Source: Lysinibacillus sp. PLM2 (lineage in GTDB: Bacteria; Bacillota; Bacilli; Bacillales_A; Planococcaceae). Taken from it: 64,000 bases of DNA. Position numbers and translations under genes: made by a program. The notes beneath the pieces were generated by a model, which did not search any database, was not told where the DNA came from, and saw only the letters and a list, made by a program, of their open reading frames with translations. Within the stretch, counting starts at the first letter, position 1; each line of letters starts with the position of its first letter. The stretch covers positions 1,920,001 through 1,984,000 of the forward strand of contig AP025689.1 of assembly GCA_023168345.1 (NCBI GenBank). The letters run 5' to 3'. Of the stretch, positions 38,171 to 45,868 are shown piece by piece.

Positions 38171-38277
38171 TCGTCAATCGATATATCGTCAATCGATATA
38201 TCGTCAATCGACATATCGTCAGTTGATATATCGTCAGTCGATATATATAATATATCAGCCGTCGATATAGTCGTCAA
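38171..38277 (-). promoter_or_regulatory. padR operon promoter with tandem 15-bp operator array
   Basis: Promoter on minus strand: -35 TTGACG (38272-38277), 17-bp spacer, -10 TATATT (38249-38254). Five tandem copies of TCGTCAATCGATATA fill 38171-38245, each containing the dyad TATCG-N5-CGATA; a degenerate copy (38253-38267) lies between the -35 and -10. Repeats 1-2 are identical and 3-5 differ at one or two bases. The array lies in the 5' untranslated region before padR. Confidence 0.85.
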
Positions 38278-38294
38278 TATTTTATGCATAAAAA

Positions 38295-38326
38295 ATACCA
38301 CCCCTAATAATGGGATGGTTGTTTTA
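38295..38326 (-). terminator. Terminator of amidase
   Basis: CCATCCC / GGGGTGG stem followed by TATTTTTT on the minus strand, just after the amidase stop. Confidence 0.7.
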
Positions 38327-38334
38327 TCATATTT

Positions 38335-39165
38335 TTATCTTGTTTTGTTTTCTGCGATCAATGTACTGATCCCTAAAAAATCACTCGTTGTTAAAGAGCT
38401 GTTATTTAATTTTTCAAGCCAAATGGGTTGAATGATTTTATCTTCTATTCCCATTTCTAGTACTTGTTTAATTATCTCTTTATTCGTCAGTATTTCTTGT
38501 AATCTTGCTACTAAAGTAGGACCTGTAAAGTTTTCTAATGGTAATGTACCTTTTAGAGCTGTAATTAAATCAGTTGAATTAGATTCCTGTTTAAATTGCT
38601 GAGCAGCTATACCTTGTATTGAAGCATGACCTGGTTGAACATATTGAATTAATTCATTTGTTATCGCAATACAAATTTCATCAAAGTATTTTCGGTATAA
38701 CAATACATCTACCGTTGAGTTTACAAAGCAGAGTTCAATTAAGATCGACGGTTTATTAGTATTATTTAAAAAAGCTAAGTTTGTACGTTTTTTCCCTCCG
38801 CGATTTCGTAAACCACTTGCATTTGATATCGCTTTACTTACCTGAGTTGCAAATGGTTTCATTTTGTCACTAACATAGAGTACTTCAGTACCAATATTTG
38901 TGTCATGTCGGCCACTTGTTGAGTTGAAATGAATGCTAACATCTAATTTTCGAGTTGATTTGTTATGTTCAGTAACTAAGTAGTCTAAGTTCTCAATTAG
39001 AGAATCTGAAGTATTATCTTCAATATGTGTTACACCAATATTTGCATTTTTTAATAATTGAACGATACGACTTACGACTTTTCTTGCTTCAATTACTTCA
39101 TCAATAATGTCTTTAGCACCTGAACCTGGAGCATAATGACCTGGACTAATTGTAATAATACTCAT
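38335..39165 (-). CDS. N-acetylmuramoyl-L-alanine amidase (Amidase_3)
   Basis: Zinc amidase cutting the bond between muramic acid and the stem peptide. 276 aa: catalytic domain about 1-185 with SPGHYAPG (His), SIHFNST (His) and ILIELCFVNST (Glu). The C-terminal 90 residues (ALKGTLPLENFTGPTL) are an unassigned wall-binding or helical region. There is no signal peptide, as in phage or spore-lysis amidases. GGAGGTG is seven bases before ATG 39165. No phage genes surround it. Confidence 0.88.
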   Translation of the reverse strand: MSIITISPGHYAPGSGAKDIIDEVIEARKVVSRIVQLLKNANIGVTHIEDNTSDSLIENLDYLVTEHNKSTRKLDVSIHFNSTSGRHDTNIGTEVLYVSDKMKPFATQVSKAISNASGLRNRGGKKRTNLAFLNNTNKPSILIELCFVNSTVDVLLYRKYFDEICIAITNELIQYVQPGHASIQGIAAQQFKQESNSTDLITALKGTLPLENFTGPTLVARLQEILTNKEIIKQVLEMGIEDKIIQPIWLEKLNNSSLTTSDFLGISTLIAENKTR

Positions 39166-39451
39166 CATTGTCACCTCCAATCGATAAAAAATAGATAGTT
39201 TTGTGAAATCACCCATCATTTAAGTCGTGTCTATTTCTATAGTACGTTTAAAAACCTAAAGTACACGGGCGAACATTACATTCATACTATTTTTGATGTG
39301 ATTATCAATAGACTATTGTTCTTCATTCATTTACCCAAAGATAGATGATTCAATTATATAAATAGTCTTAAATCTCTTCTATTGAGACAAATTATTGTAA
39401 ATATTAAGTTGTAAGTGAAGAGCTTCGCCTCTTATTTTTCATCAAAAAAAG

Positions 39452-39477
39452 AGCTAATTATCAATTAGCCCTTTTTT
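39452..39477 (-). terminator. Terminator of small membrane gene
   Basis: AGCTAATT / AATTAGC hairpin flanked by A and T runs. The 250 bases between it and the amidase start hold nothing else recognisable, except a weak hairpin at 39416-39440. Confidence 0.8.
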
Positions 39478-39664
39478 AATACCTATTTAATTTTTTAATC
39501 ATATAAATTAACAGCATTGTTAGGATTACAAAAATGAGTAGTACAATTAAAAAAGTGATAAATCGTTCTTGATTTGAACCATCTGAAAACATAACTGGTC
39601 CCAATCCAAAAAACGTAATACCTATAAATAGAACGAAAAAAACAACATATATGAACCACCTCAT
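39476..39664 (-). CDS. Small two-helix membrane protein
   Basis: 62-aa protein with two membrane helices (about 3-25 and 36-58) joined by a short loop (FSDGSNQER). GGAGG before ATG 39664 supports translation. Not recognised as a named family; possible subunit or stress peptide. Confidence 0.7.
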   Translation of the reverse strand: MRWFIYVVFFVLFIGITFFGLGPVMFSDGSNQERFITFLIVLLIFVILTMLLIYMIKKLNRY

Positions 39665-39736
39665 TGTGCAAATCCTCCTTCAATGTAGTTTATCGGATTT
39701 ACAAGAAAGTGATACTATTTAATTGTAAAAATTTGT

Positions 39737-40135
39737 TTAATCTCGAATTATTTTAAATGTACCAATGCCTTTAGCGAGAATTTGCCCATCCTTTGTAAAT
39801 ACTTCTCCTTCGACTGTAGCAATACGGTAGCCTAATTGGATAATCTTTCCCTTTGCATAAATCGTTCCAGAATTTGATGGTGCCAAATAATTAATATTTA
39901 AATTAATCGTAGCACAACGGGTTTTTGTTTTGGCTCTTAAGCACATAGATAAAACCTGATCAATCATTGCCGCATGTACTCCACCATGAAGCGTTTCATT
40001 TACATTTAATAGATGGTCTTGAATAGTTAGTTTTAGTAGTACCTCGTCTTCTTCAAATCTTTCAATCTCAAACCCGATAAATTGGAAATATGGCATTTGT
40101 TCAAAGCTTTGTTTTACTTCGCTTATTGGTATCAT
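39737..40135 (-). CDS. PaaI-family hotdog thioesterase
   Basis: 132-aa hotdog-fold acyl-CoA thioesterase. The PaaI motif NETLHGGVHAAMIDQV carries the catalytic Asn/Gly and Asp region, followed by LNINYLAPS. Substrate could be phenylacetyl-CoA, or another aryl- or acyl-CoA; no catabolic genes neighbour it. Single gene; GGGGAGG upstream. Confidence 0.87.
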   Translation of the reverse strand: MIPISEVKQSFEQMPYFQFIGFEIERFEEDEVLLKLTIQDHLLNVNETLHGGVHAAMIDQVLSMCLRAKTKTRCATINLNINYLAPSNSGTIYAKGKIIQLGYRIATVEGEVFTKDGQILAKGIGTFKIIRD

Positions 40136-40508
40136 GTTTACATTTCCTCCCCATTATCCTTTCACTTTCGCCTCAAGTGATAAGAAATCATCATTAAATT
40201 ACAGCTCCTACTCCTACTTTAACATAGTGAAGCTTCTCATCTTTCGTTATTTATATTTAAAGAGATTGTTCAGCTTTATAAAATCATTGAAATAATCGGT
40301 TGAAAAGCAAGGATAGGCATAAATCTTACAAACTAAAACATCTATGCTCTTTACTGACTAAAATTGGGTATTCAACTATCATTCTTTTTAATCATTTTGT
40401 ATTTTCTCATAAAAATTACCTTCAAAATAGGTATCTATCTAGTTTAGGCTATTGAAATATGAATAGATTAATTATGTAAACAATTCTATTACGAAGGAGG
40501 TCGTGAAA

Positions 40509-40829
40509 ATGTTTAATAGACGAAATTGTGGTCCATCAAGAAGACCAATCCATTGTCCACCAAACGTATTACCAACTCAAGTTGCACCAGCTAGAGTTTC
40601 ACCAACTCAGGAAGTGGTAAGGACTAATGTCATTAATACAGTTGTACCACATATCCACCCTGTTCATATCAGAACAGTGAACCGTCATGTAACTCATAAC
40701 CAACATTTCTTCCCGCAAACTCAATCTGTGGAGAATGTATTCTCTGAAAATTCGAGAAACTGTGGTTCGCCAGAAAATCCAAACCCAGGTTGCTTCCCAA
40801 TTAGTAGAAACAGATTCTTCGGTTTTTAA
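40509..40829 (+). CDS. CotD-like inner spore coat protein
   Basis: 106-aa basic, His/Pro/Asn-rich protein with the CotD hallmark VVPHIHPVHIRTVNRHVTHN near the middle and CxxP cysteines at both ends. CotD is a late, mother-cell (sigma-K) coat protein in B. subtilis; I did not find a clear sigma-K promoter in the preceding 370 bases. GGAGG is eight bases before ATG 40509. A bidirectional terminator follows. Confidence 0.85.
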   Translation: MFNRRNCGPSRRPIHCPPNVLPTQVAPARVSPTQEVVRTNVINTVVPHIHPVHIRTVNRHVTHNQHFFPQTQSVENVFSENSRNCGSPENPNPGCFPISRNRFFGF

Positions 40830-40862
40830 TATATAATAAATGTCAACAATGTTAAAAATCAA

Positions 40863-40890
40863 TGGGCGACTCCTTATTAGGAGTCGCCCA
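40863..40890. terminator. Bidirectional terminator between cotD-like and telA
   Basis: Perfect 12-bp stem TGGGCGACTCCT / AGGAGTCGCCCA with TATT loop, flanked by A and T runs. Confidence 0.95.
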
Positions 40891-40902
40891 AAACTTTTGA
40901 TT

Positions 40903-42075
40903 TTACATACTTTTTAACTTTTCATATTCGAGTTGCAGTTTTTCGATTCGCTTTCTTCCCTCTTCGCGATTACGAATCGTCTCAGCCTGAATTTGTTTTG
41001 TCTCTTCAATTCCAGACATTATCGTTTGCCAAGTAGTTTCAATCGTTTCGATTTTAATGCTTGGTTGACCTGCCGCACGTGCGATGTTCACGCTGTTTTG
41101 TCTAATATTTTCAGCATTTTTAATAAGCATTTCATTTGTTCGATTATCTAATTCAATCATAGAATCAGAAACTAATTTTTGTCGTTTTAATGTAACTGCA
41201 TGTATGATTCCTTGTTTAAAAATTGGAATTGTTGTAACGAAAGCTGAATTAATTTTTGCGATCAAATGATTATTTCCTTGTTGCATCAAACGAATTTGAG
41301 GTGCCGATTGGAATGAAACCTGCTGTGCCATTTCAAGATCAAATCTACGTTGTTCGAGTAATTCAATTGCACGTCGAAGTGATTCTAGTTCCATAATCGC
41401 TTCTTGATCACCTTCATTAGCACGTGCTTCTAATGTTGTTAAATTAGGTCGTAATTTTTCGACTTTCACCTCGATTGCGGCAATATGTTCACTTAAAGAT
41501 TGGAAGTATTCTAAGTTTTGATCGTACATTTGTTCAAGCTCTACAGTATTTTGCTTCATTTCAATTTCGTATTTTTGAATCTCGTTGTATATCGCATCAA
41601 TTTCTTTATTCATTGTATCGTATTTCGATAAAATCTTTTGTAGTTGCTCTTTTCCTCTGCTGAACATTTTAGAGAAAAATCCTTTTTTCTCCACTTTAAA
41701 ATCCTTTGGATCAAAACGGTCCATAATTTTGTTTAAATTATTTATAAGAGCACTTGATTTCTCTAGTTTGCTTGTTCGTATTGTTGAAAGCATTCGGTCT
41801 GAAAACTTAGAGATTTCGGTAGCTGTATCTTTTCCAAACTCTAAGATGGCGATTTGATTGTTTACGTCTATTTTTTCAGCTAACGATTGGACGTGTGGCT
41901 CTTCTTTTAGTGCTAATTGACGTTTTTTTATTTGGGACAATTCTTCTTGTGATACAAGCTGCTTAGTCTGTATCTCATTAGGCGTTATGTTCTCCATTTT
42001 TAAAACATTTGTTGTAGTACTTTCTGTTTTCTTTGTGTCCAAATCTTCGAATAACGAGTTTTTTATCTCAGACAT
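40903..42075 (-). CDS. TelA-family toxic anion resistance protein (YaaN-like)
   Basis: 390-aa cytosolic coiled-coil protein of the TelA family (PF05816). Long helices are visible from residue 30 to the end, with the conserved FGKDTATEISKFSDRML and WQTIMSGIEETKQIQ. The family is linked to tellurite, cell-envelope antibiotic and bacteriocin tolerance. B. subtilis YaaN lies with xpaC and is, to my knowledge, sigma-W-controlled; here xpaC is absent but the upstream promoter fits sigma-W exactly. Confidence 0.92.
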   Translation of the reverse strand: MSEIKNSLFEDLDTKKTESTTTNVLKMENITPNEIQTKQLVSQEELSQIKKRQLALKEEPHVQSLAEKIDVNNQIAILEFGKDTATEISKFSDRMLSTIRTSKLEKSSALINNLNKIMDRFDPKDFKVEKKGFFSKMFSRGKEQLQKILSKYDTMNKEIDAIYNEIQKYEIEMKQNTVELEQMYDQNLEYFQSLSEHIAAIEVKVEKLRPNLTTLEARANEGDQEAIMELESLRRAIELLEQRRFDLEMAQQVSFQSAPQIRLMQQGNNHLIAKINSAFVTTIPIFKQGIIHAVTLKRQKLVSDSMIELDNRTNEMLIKNAENIRQNSVNIARAAGQPSIKIETIETTWQTIMSGIEETKQIQAETIRNREEGRKRIEKLQLEYEKLKSM

Positions 42076-42172
42076 TATCGAATCCTCCGTTCATAGGCAG
42101 TAAATAATAAAATATTTCTCCCTGGGTAACTTTTCTATATGAACATTCTATACGAAAAGGTATTTAACAAAA

Positions 42173-42200
42173 CATACGATTTTAGGAAAGAAAAGTTTCA
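42173..42200 (-). promoter_or_regulatory. Sigma-W-type promoter of telA
   Basis: Minus strand: TGAAAC (42195-42200), 16-bp spacer, CGTATG (42173-42178), an exact match to the ECF sigma-W consensus, about 100 bases before the start codon. Confidence 0.75.
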
Positions 42201-42220
42201 TTTAATAGTTCTATTATGAA

Positions 42221-42247
42221 AAAAATCCTGCTAAAAATGCAGGATTC
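42221..42247 (-). terminator. Terminator of SDR gene
   Basis: ATCCTGC / GCAGGAT hairpin followed by T-run on the minus strand. Confidence 0.85.
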
Positions 42248-42252
42248 ATAAC

Positions 42253-43035
42253 TTATAGTGCTCCACCAGAGCCACCGTCAATATTTACAGAAGTACCCGT
42301 TACGTATGATGCAGCATCAGAAACTAGGAATGTAATCACATTGGCAGCCTCTTCTGTTTCACCAATACGGCCTAATGGTATAGATTTCCCAACTTCTTTT
42401 GAATATTCTTCCCAAGTAATATTAGGCATCGTTTCTTTCCACTTGTTTTCAATTTGACGACTTCTAATTAATCCAATACATACAGCATTTACACGGATAT
42501 TATATTTACCGAGATCCTTACTCATCGCCTTTGTTAGTGCTAGTCCAGCTGATCGACTTACTGTTGTTGGTAAACTAGATGCTGGAGGTGTTTTAGCAAG
42601 AATAGCCGATAAGTTTAAAATGGCTCCTCCATTTTGTTCTTTTAAGTACGGCAATGCATATTTTGAACAATTGATTGCTCCAAATAATTTTAAGTCAAGA
42701 TCTGATCTCCATAAATCTGTATCAACTTCCTCAAAAGGATTTGCAGAAGATGTACCAGCATTGTTCACAAGAATATTTAGCTTTCCATAATGCTTAACTG
42801 TTGCCTCTATTAAAGATTTACAGTCCTCTTCCTTTGATACATCTGCAGAAAAAGTAAATACCTCAACACCGGTTTGTTCTTTAATAAATGCCTTCGCCTC
42901 ATTTAATGATGCTTCATTTCGGGCTGCAATTGTAACTTTAGCCCCCTCTTTCGTTAATTGAAGAGCAGTATATAAACCAATTCCTTTACTTGCTCCAGTT
43001 ACAATTGCTACTTTTTCTTTTAAACCTAAATCCAT
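42253..43035 (-). CDS. SDR-family protein with replaced catalytic residues
   Basis: 260-aa Rossmann-fold protein. The cofactor motif TGASKGIG and NNAG are intact. Aligning by spacing to FabG, the catalytic Ser-Tyr-Lys become Ala-Thr-Arg: NLSA in place of NxxS, and TTVSR in place of YxxxK. Yet flanking sequence (RSAGLALTKAMSKDL, IRVNAVCIGLI) and the C-terminal YVTGTSVNIDGGSG are well conserved, so the gene is not decaying. It may be a non-catalytic nucleotide-binding member or use another mechanism. AGGAGG precedes the ATG. Monocistronic. Confidence 0.85.
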   Translation of the reverse strand: MDLGLKEKVAIVTGASKGIGLYTALQLTKEGAKVTIAARNEASLNEAKAFIKEQTGVEVFTFSADVSKEEDCKSLIEATVKHYGKLNILVNNAGTSSANPFEEVDTDLWRSDLDLKLFGAINCSKYALPYLKEQNGGAILNLSAILAKTPPASSLPTTVSRSAGLALTKAMSKDLGKYNIRVNAVCIGLIRSRQIENKWKETMPNITWEEYSKEVGKSIPLGRIGETEEAANVITFLVSDAASYVTGTSVNIDGGSGGAL

Positions 43036-43201
43036 TTTCCCATCCTCCTAATATTCCCTTTAATAACTATTATTATATATAATTTTAAAAGATTTGTGGG
43101 AATTTTTTGATTATTTATATTTATAGTACTAAGATAGATAACTATAGCTGTTTTTATAATTTAGAGCGTTAAATTCTTCGAATCTGTTAAACATGTAAAA
43201 G

Positions 43202-43233
43202 AGCTCTAAAGATTTAATCTTTAGAGCCCTTTT
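43202..43233 (-). terminator. Terminator downstream of yjcZ-like gene
   Basis: GCTCTAAAGAT/ATCTTTAGAGC palindrome with flanking A and T runs. Confidence 0.8.
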
Positions 43234-43257
43234 TTTAGAAAATATCTCTTATTAGAA

Positions 43258-43416
43258 TTAGAATGAAAGTCTATTACCATAGTGTGCGCCAACAATAATT
43301 AATAAAATGAATAATACGACGATTAGAACAAAAGCAGATCCGTTAGATCCACCAGAACCGCCGCCCCAGTATTCGCCGCCAACGTCACTACCGCCGCAAA
43401 AATTACTGTATCCCAT
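43258..43416 (-). CDS. YjcZ-family sporulation protein
   Basis: 52-aa protein: N-terminal glycine-rich part (GYSNFCGGSDVGGEYWGGGS) and a C-terminal membrane helix AFVLIVVLFILLIIVG, the pattern of the YjcZ sporulation family. GGAGG precedes ATG 43416 by eight bases. Family members are expressed during sporulation in Bacilli; function unknown. Confidence 0.88.
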   Translation of the reverse strand: MGYSNFCGGSDVGGEYWGGGSGGSNGSAFVLIVVLFILLIIVGAHYGNRLSF

Positions 43417-43579
43417 TTTCCTACCTCCTTCAATTCGATATAATCTATATGAGATTGGGAATTTTGTAATGGATAAACATGTAATATATTAACATTTATA
43501 TTGCTTAAATCCATTACTAATATAGTAAATGCGATACATAATTATTGTTACGTGACATTTGTTTAGAATTACAGACTTT

Positions 43580-44350
43580 TTATTTTTCAAGCTGAAATTC
43601 ATATTTGGTATCAAATTCAAATAGTCCATTTTTAAAGGTTCTTTCCACAAAGAAAACATGATTATCATAAGTAATTAAGAGTACTGTTGAAGAGCGTGTA
43701 CCGTAGTGGGGCATTTGTATAAACATGGGTGATAATTCACTTTCTAAAGTGATTCCCACACCAGTGTCAGGTAATTCCTCTACTGATGCCTTAGTTCGAT
43801 TATTTACAAGATTAAATAATTCATAAATATCTAAATCATCCTCTTGATGTTGTGCCACATAATTTTTTAATAATGCTTTTCCTTTTTTAACTTTTGGCCA
43901 TGGTGTGTTTAATGAACTATTACTCAAACTGTGTGTACCTGGTTGAATGTTGCTTGTTTCATTTAAAATATTATTATAATGATGAAGCTCTTCACCATCG
44001 CTGATGATTACATTGTATCCACCAAATAAATCTCTCGTAACTTTTAATTCTTCGATAAAATCAGAAGGTGCGATATTTCTTGTTAGAAAGGCTTTCACAA
44101 TATCGCCCCGAGATTTAGGGGCTACAGGTAAATTCGGATCACGGTAGTTTGTTAATGCTGCAAATCTTCCTTGCTTTGTTACGCCAAGCCATGTCCCCAT
44201 TTGTTTTAAATCACGACCTGCCAACAAATTAGGCTCAGTTTTCCAAAAATGAGCTGCCTCAGTTGGTCTTTCATATTCTTCATCACGGTTTGCAACAACG
44301 ATTAATTTATATTTTGGATGATCTTTATAATGAAAATTAATTAAGCACAT
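43580..44350 (-). CDS. NRDE-family protein (TANGO2-like)
   Basis: 256-aa Ntn-hydrolase-like protein. It starts MCLINF with the candidate nucleophile Cys2, followed by VVANRDEEYERPT (NRDE motif) and GTWLGVTKQGRFAALTNYR. TANGO2 homologues are implicated in haem handling; bacterial role uncertain. AAAGGAG precedes the ATG. Confidence 0.92.
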   Translation of the reverse strand: MCLINFHYKDHPKYKLIVVANRDEEYERPTEAAHFWKTEPNLLAGRDLKQMGTWLGVTKQGRFAALTNYRDPNLPVAPKSRGDIVKAFLTRNIAPSDFIEELKVTRDLFGGYNVIISDGEELHHYNNILNETSNIQPGTHSLSNSSLNTPWPKVKKGKALLKNYVAQHQEDDLDIYELFNLVNNRTKASVEELPDTGVGITLESELSPMFIQMPHYGTRSSTVLLITYDNHVFFVERTFKNGLFEFDTKYEFQLEK

Positions 44351-44370
44351 AAGTTCTCCTTTATCGTAAT

Positions 44371-44511
44371 TTATTTCTTCTCTTCTATTTTATTGATTAA
44401 TTCTCTTAAGATTTCATTATTTTCTCTAAGTGCAGAAACTACACTAATCATAAACCATAGAACAATTAATACTGGAACAATGTAAAACAACATGGAAATT
44501 AAAATAAACAT
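44371..44511 (-). CDS. Small membrane protein, 46 aa
   Basis: Short ORF with GGGAGGG at the right distance from ATG 44511. One hydrophobic helix (ISMLFYIVPVLIVLWFMISV) then an amphipathic, charged C-terminal helix (ALRENNEILRELINKIEEKK). It lies 20 bases upstream of the NRDE gene on the same strand and may be co-transcribed. No family recognised. Confidence 0.65.
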   Translation of the reverse strand: MFILISMLFYIVPVLIVLWFMISVVSALRENNEILRELINKIEEKK

Positions 44512-44665
44512 TCCTAATCCCTCCCGCTAAGTTCGTTATCTCCTATTACTATTTTATACCAATTCTATTAACTATACGTCTATTAATTAAAGATTATTAT
44601 CTAATAACCTCGCTTATAGATATACTTCTTTCCATATGTAGATTTTTTTATTTATTTGTATTTTT

Positions 44666-44693
44666 GGAAACTTATTTTGACGATAATCGTATA
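44666..44693 (+). promoter_or_regulatory. Sigma-W-type promoter of ybjQ-like gene
   Basis: GGAAAC (44666-44671), 16-bp spacer, CGTATA (44688-44693): one mismatch to the ECF sigma-W consensus, 32 bases before the start codon. Confidence 0.65.
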
Positions 44694-44724
44694 GTAAGTA
44701 TCTTAAAATTTTGGGGGGAGTTAT

Positions 44725-45042
44725 ATGTTAGTAACTACTACTAGTTCAATTGATGGGAAACGAATTGAAACTTATCACGGGATCGTAACTGGTGAAGCAA
44801 TCATGGGGGCAAATGTTGTACGAGATCTTTTTGCATCCGTAACAGATATTATTGGGGGACGTAGCTCTGCTTATGAAAACAAACTATCTGAAGGGAGACG
44901 CCTCGCTTTACAAGAAATGGAGGATGCGGCTAGTCGACTTGGTGCGAATGCTATTATAGGTGTTGATTTAGATTTTGAAACTCTTCGCGATGGAATGATG
45001 ATGTGTGTTGCAACTGGTACAGCTGTTACATATCGTGACTAA
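44725..45042 (+). CDS. YbjQ/UPF0145 family protein
   Basis: 105-aa UPF0145 (heavy-metal-binding-like) protein. The characteristic [20 protein letters not shown], ARDxxG-like [11 protein letters not shown] and [19 protein letters not shown] are visible. Members form dodecahedral pentamer-like assemblies in structures, with no firm role. GGGGGG precedes the ATG. The promoter upstream fits an envelope-stress sigma factor. Confidence 0.92.
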   Translation: MLVTTTSSIDGKRIETYHGIVTGEAIMGANVVRDLFASVTDIIGGRSSAYENKLSEGRRLALQEMEDAASRLGANAIIGVDLDFETLRDGMMMCVATGTAVTYRD

Positions 45043-45058
45043 ATTCAACTATATTTAA

Positions 45059-45104
45059 TCGAAAAAGGTGAAGAAAAACAATTAGTTTTTCCTCACCTTT
45101 TTTG
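45059..45104. terminator. Bidirectional terminator
   Basis: AAAAAGGTGA...GAAAAA pairs with TTTTTC...TCACCTTTTTT between convergent genes. Confidence 0.9.
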
Positions 45105-45129
45105 TAGGCCATAAAGTAATTTTTATAAA

Positions 45130-45747
45130 TTAAAAGCCTTCAAACATTTGTTCTACTTCTTCAGAATTTCCTAGAACCGCTTCCATTAAGTTTGCATCTG
45201 AGATAATTTTGAAGTTACCCTCTTTATCCTTTTCAAGATTCAACTTAACTTCACGAGTCACGGTTTCAACATCCTCAGCAGTAAGAGTATTTGTCAGAAT
45301 TTCAACTGATTTAGCTTCCATTTGTTTGTTATACTCTTCCTCTGAACCTTCATTCATTGCTAATTCGAAGGCAGCATTAAAGATTCCCTCCATTGCAGTA
45401 CCCATAGCAACAGCAAAGTCAATTGAAGTAATTTCAACATTAACTTCAGCATTATTATCGTCAATAACGTTTTCTTCTGGTGATTTGAAATCATATTTAT
45501 TGCTAATCCCTTTTAAAAGGGCTTTTACTGTTTCATCTGACTCTTCTTCATAAATGCTATTAAAGTCAAATTCTTCAGATACATTTTCAGAGTGAACATA
45601 AGTGCCAGCTTTTTCAAAATCGCCAGCTTTAATCGCAGTTAAAAACTCAGATACAACATCTGCTGGTTTTGCAGCTCCTTGTCCTCCGCAAGCAGTTAAA
45701 ACTAAAGCTGTAAGTCCAAGCGCGAATAGACTAATTAATTTTTTCAT
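45130..45747 (-). CDS. Lipoprotein with NTF2-like (DUF4878/DUF5105-like) domain
   Basis: 205-aa lipoprotein, lipobox LTACGG (Cys about 20), followed by a domain beginning AKPADVVSEFLTAIKAGDFEKA, typical of NTF2-like DUF4878/DUF5105 proteins. Function unknown, probably surface-located. GGAGG is six bases before the second of two ATGs (45747). Confidence 0.85.
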   Translation of the reverse strand: MKKLISLFALGLTALVLTACGGQGAAKPADVVSEFLTAIKAGDFEKAGTYVHSENVSEEFDFNSIYEEESDETVKALLKGISNKYDFKSPEENVIDDNNAEVNVEITSIDFAVAMGTAMEGIFNAAFELAMNEGSEEEYNKQMEAKSVEILTNTLTAEDVETVTREVKLNLEKDKEGNFKIISDANLMEAVLGNSEEVEQMFEGF

Positions 45748-45868
45748 CATTATCCTCCAATAATATAAAAAGTACCTTTCCAGTGTAACATAAATAATAA
45801 TTAAATATAATAACAATAATTTCATATTTAGTTATCTACTGAAAATGGAGGATTGCTTTAGTTATATT

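Noticed and set aside
38171-38245. Tandem 15-bp repeats considered as a CRISPR array
   Set aside because: There are no spacers, repeats are directly adjacent, and they lie at a promoter with dyad symmetry.
38335-39165. Amidase considered as a prophage lysis gene
   Set aside because: No holin, tail or integrase genes are nearby; a lone amidase fits cell-wall or spore functions.
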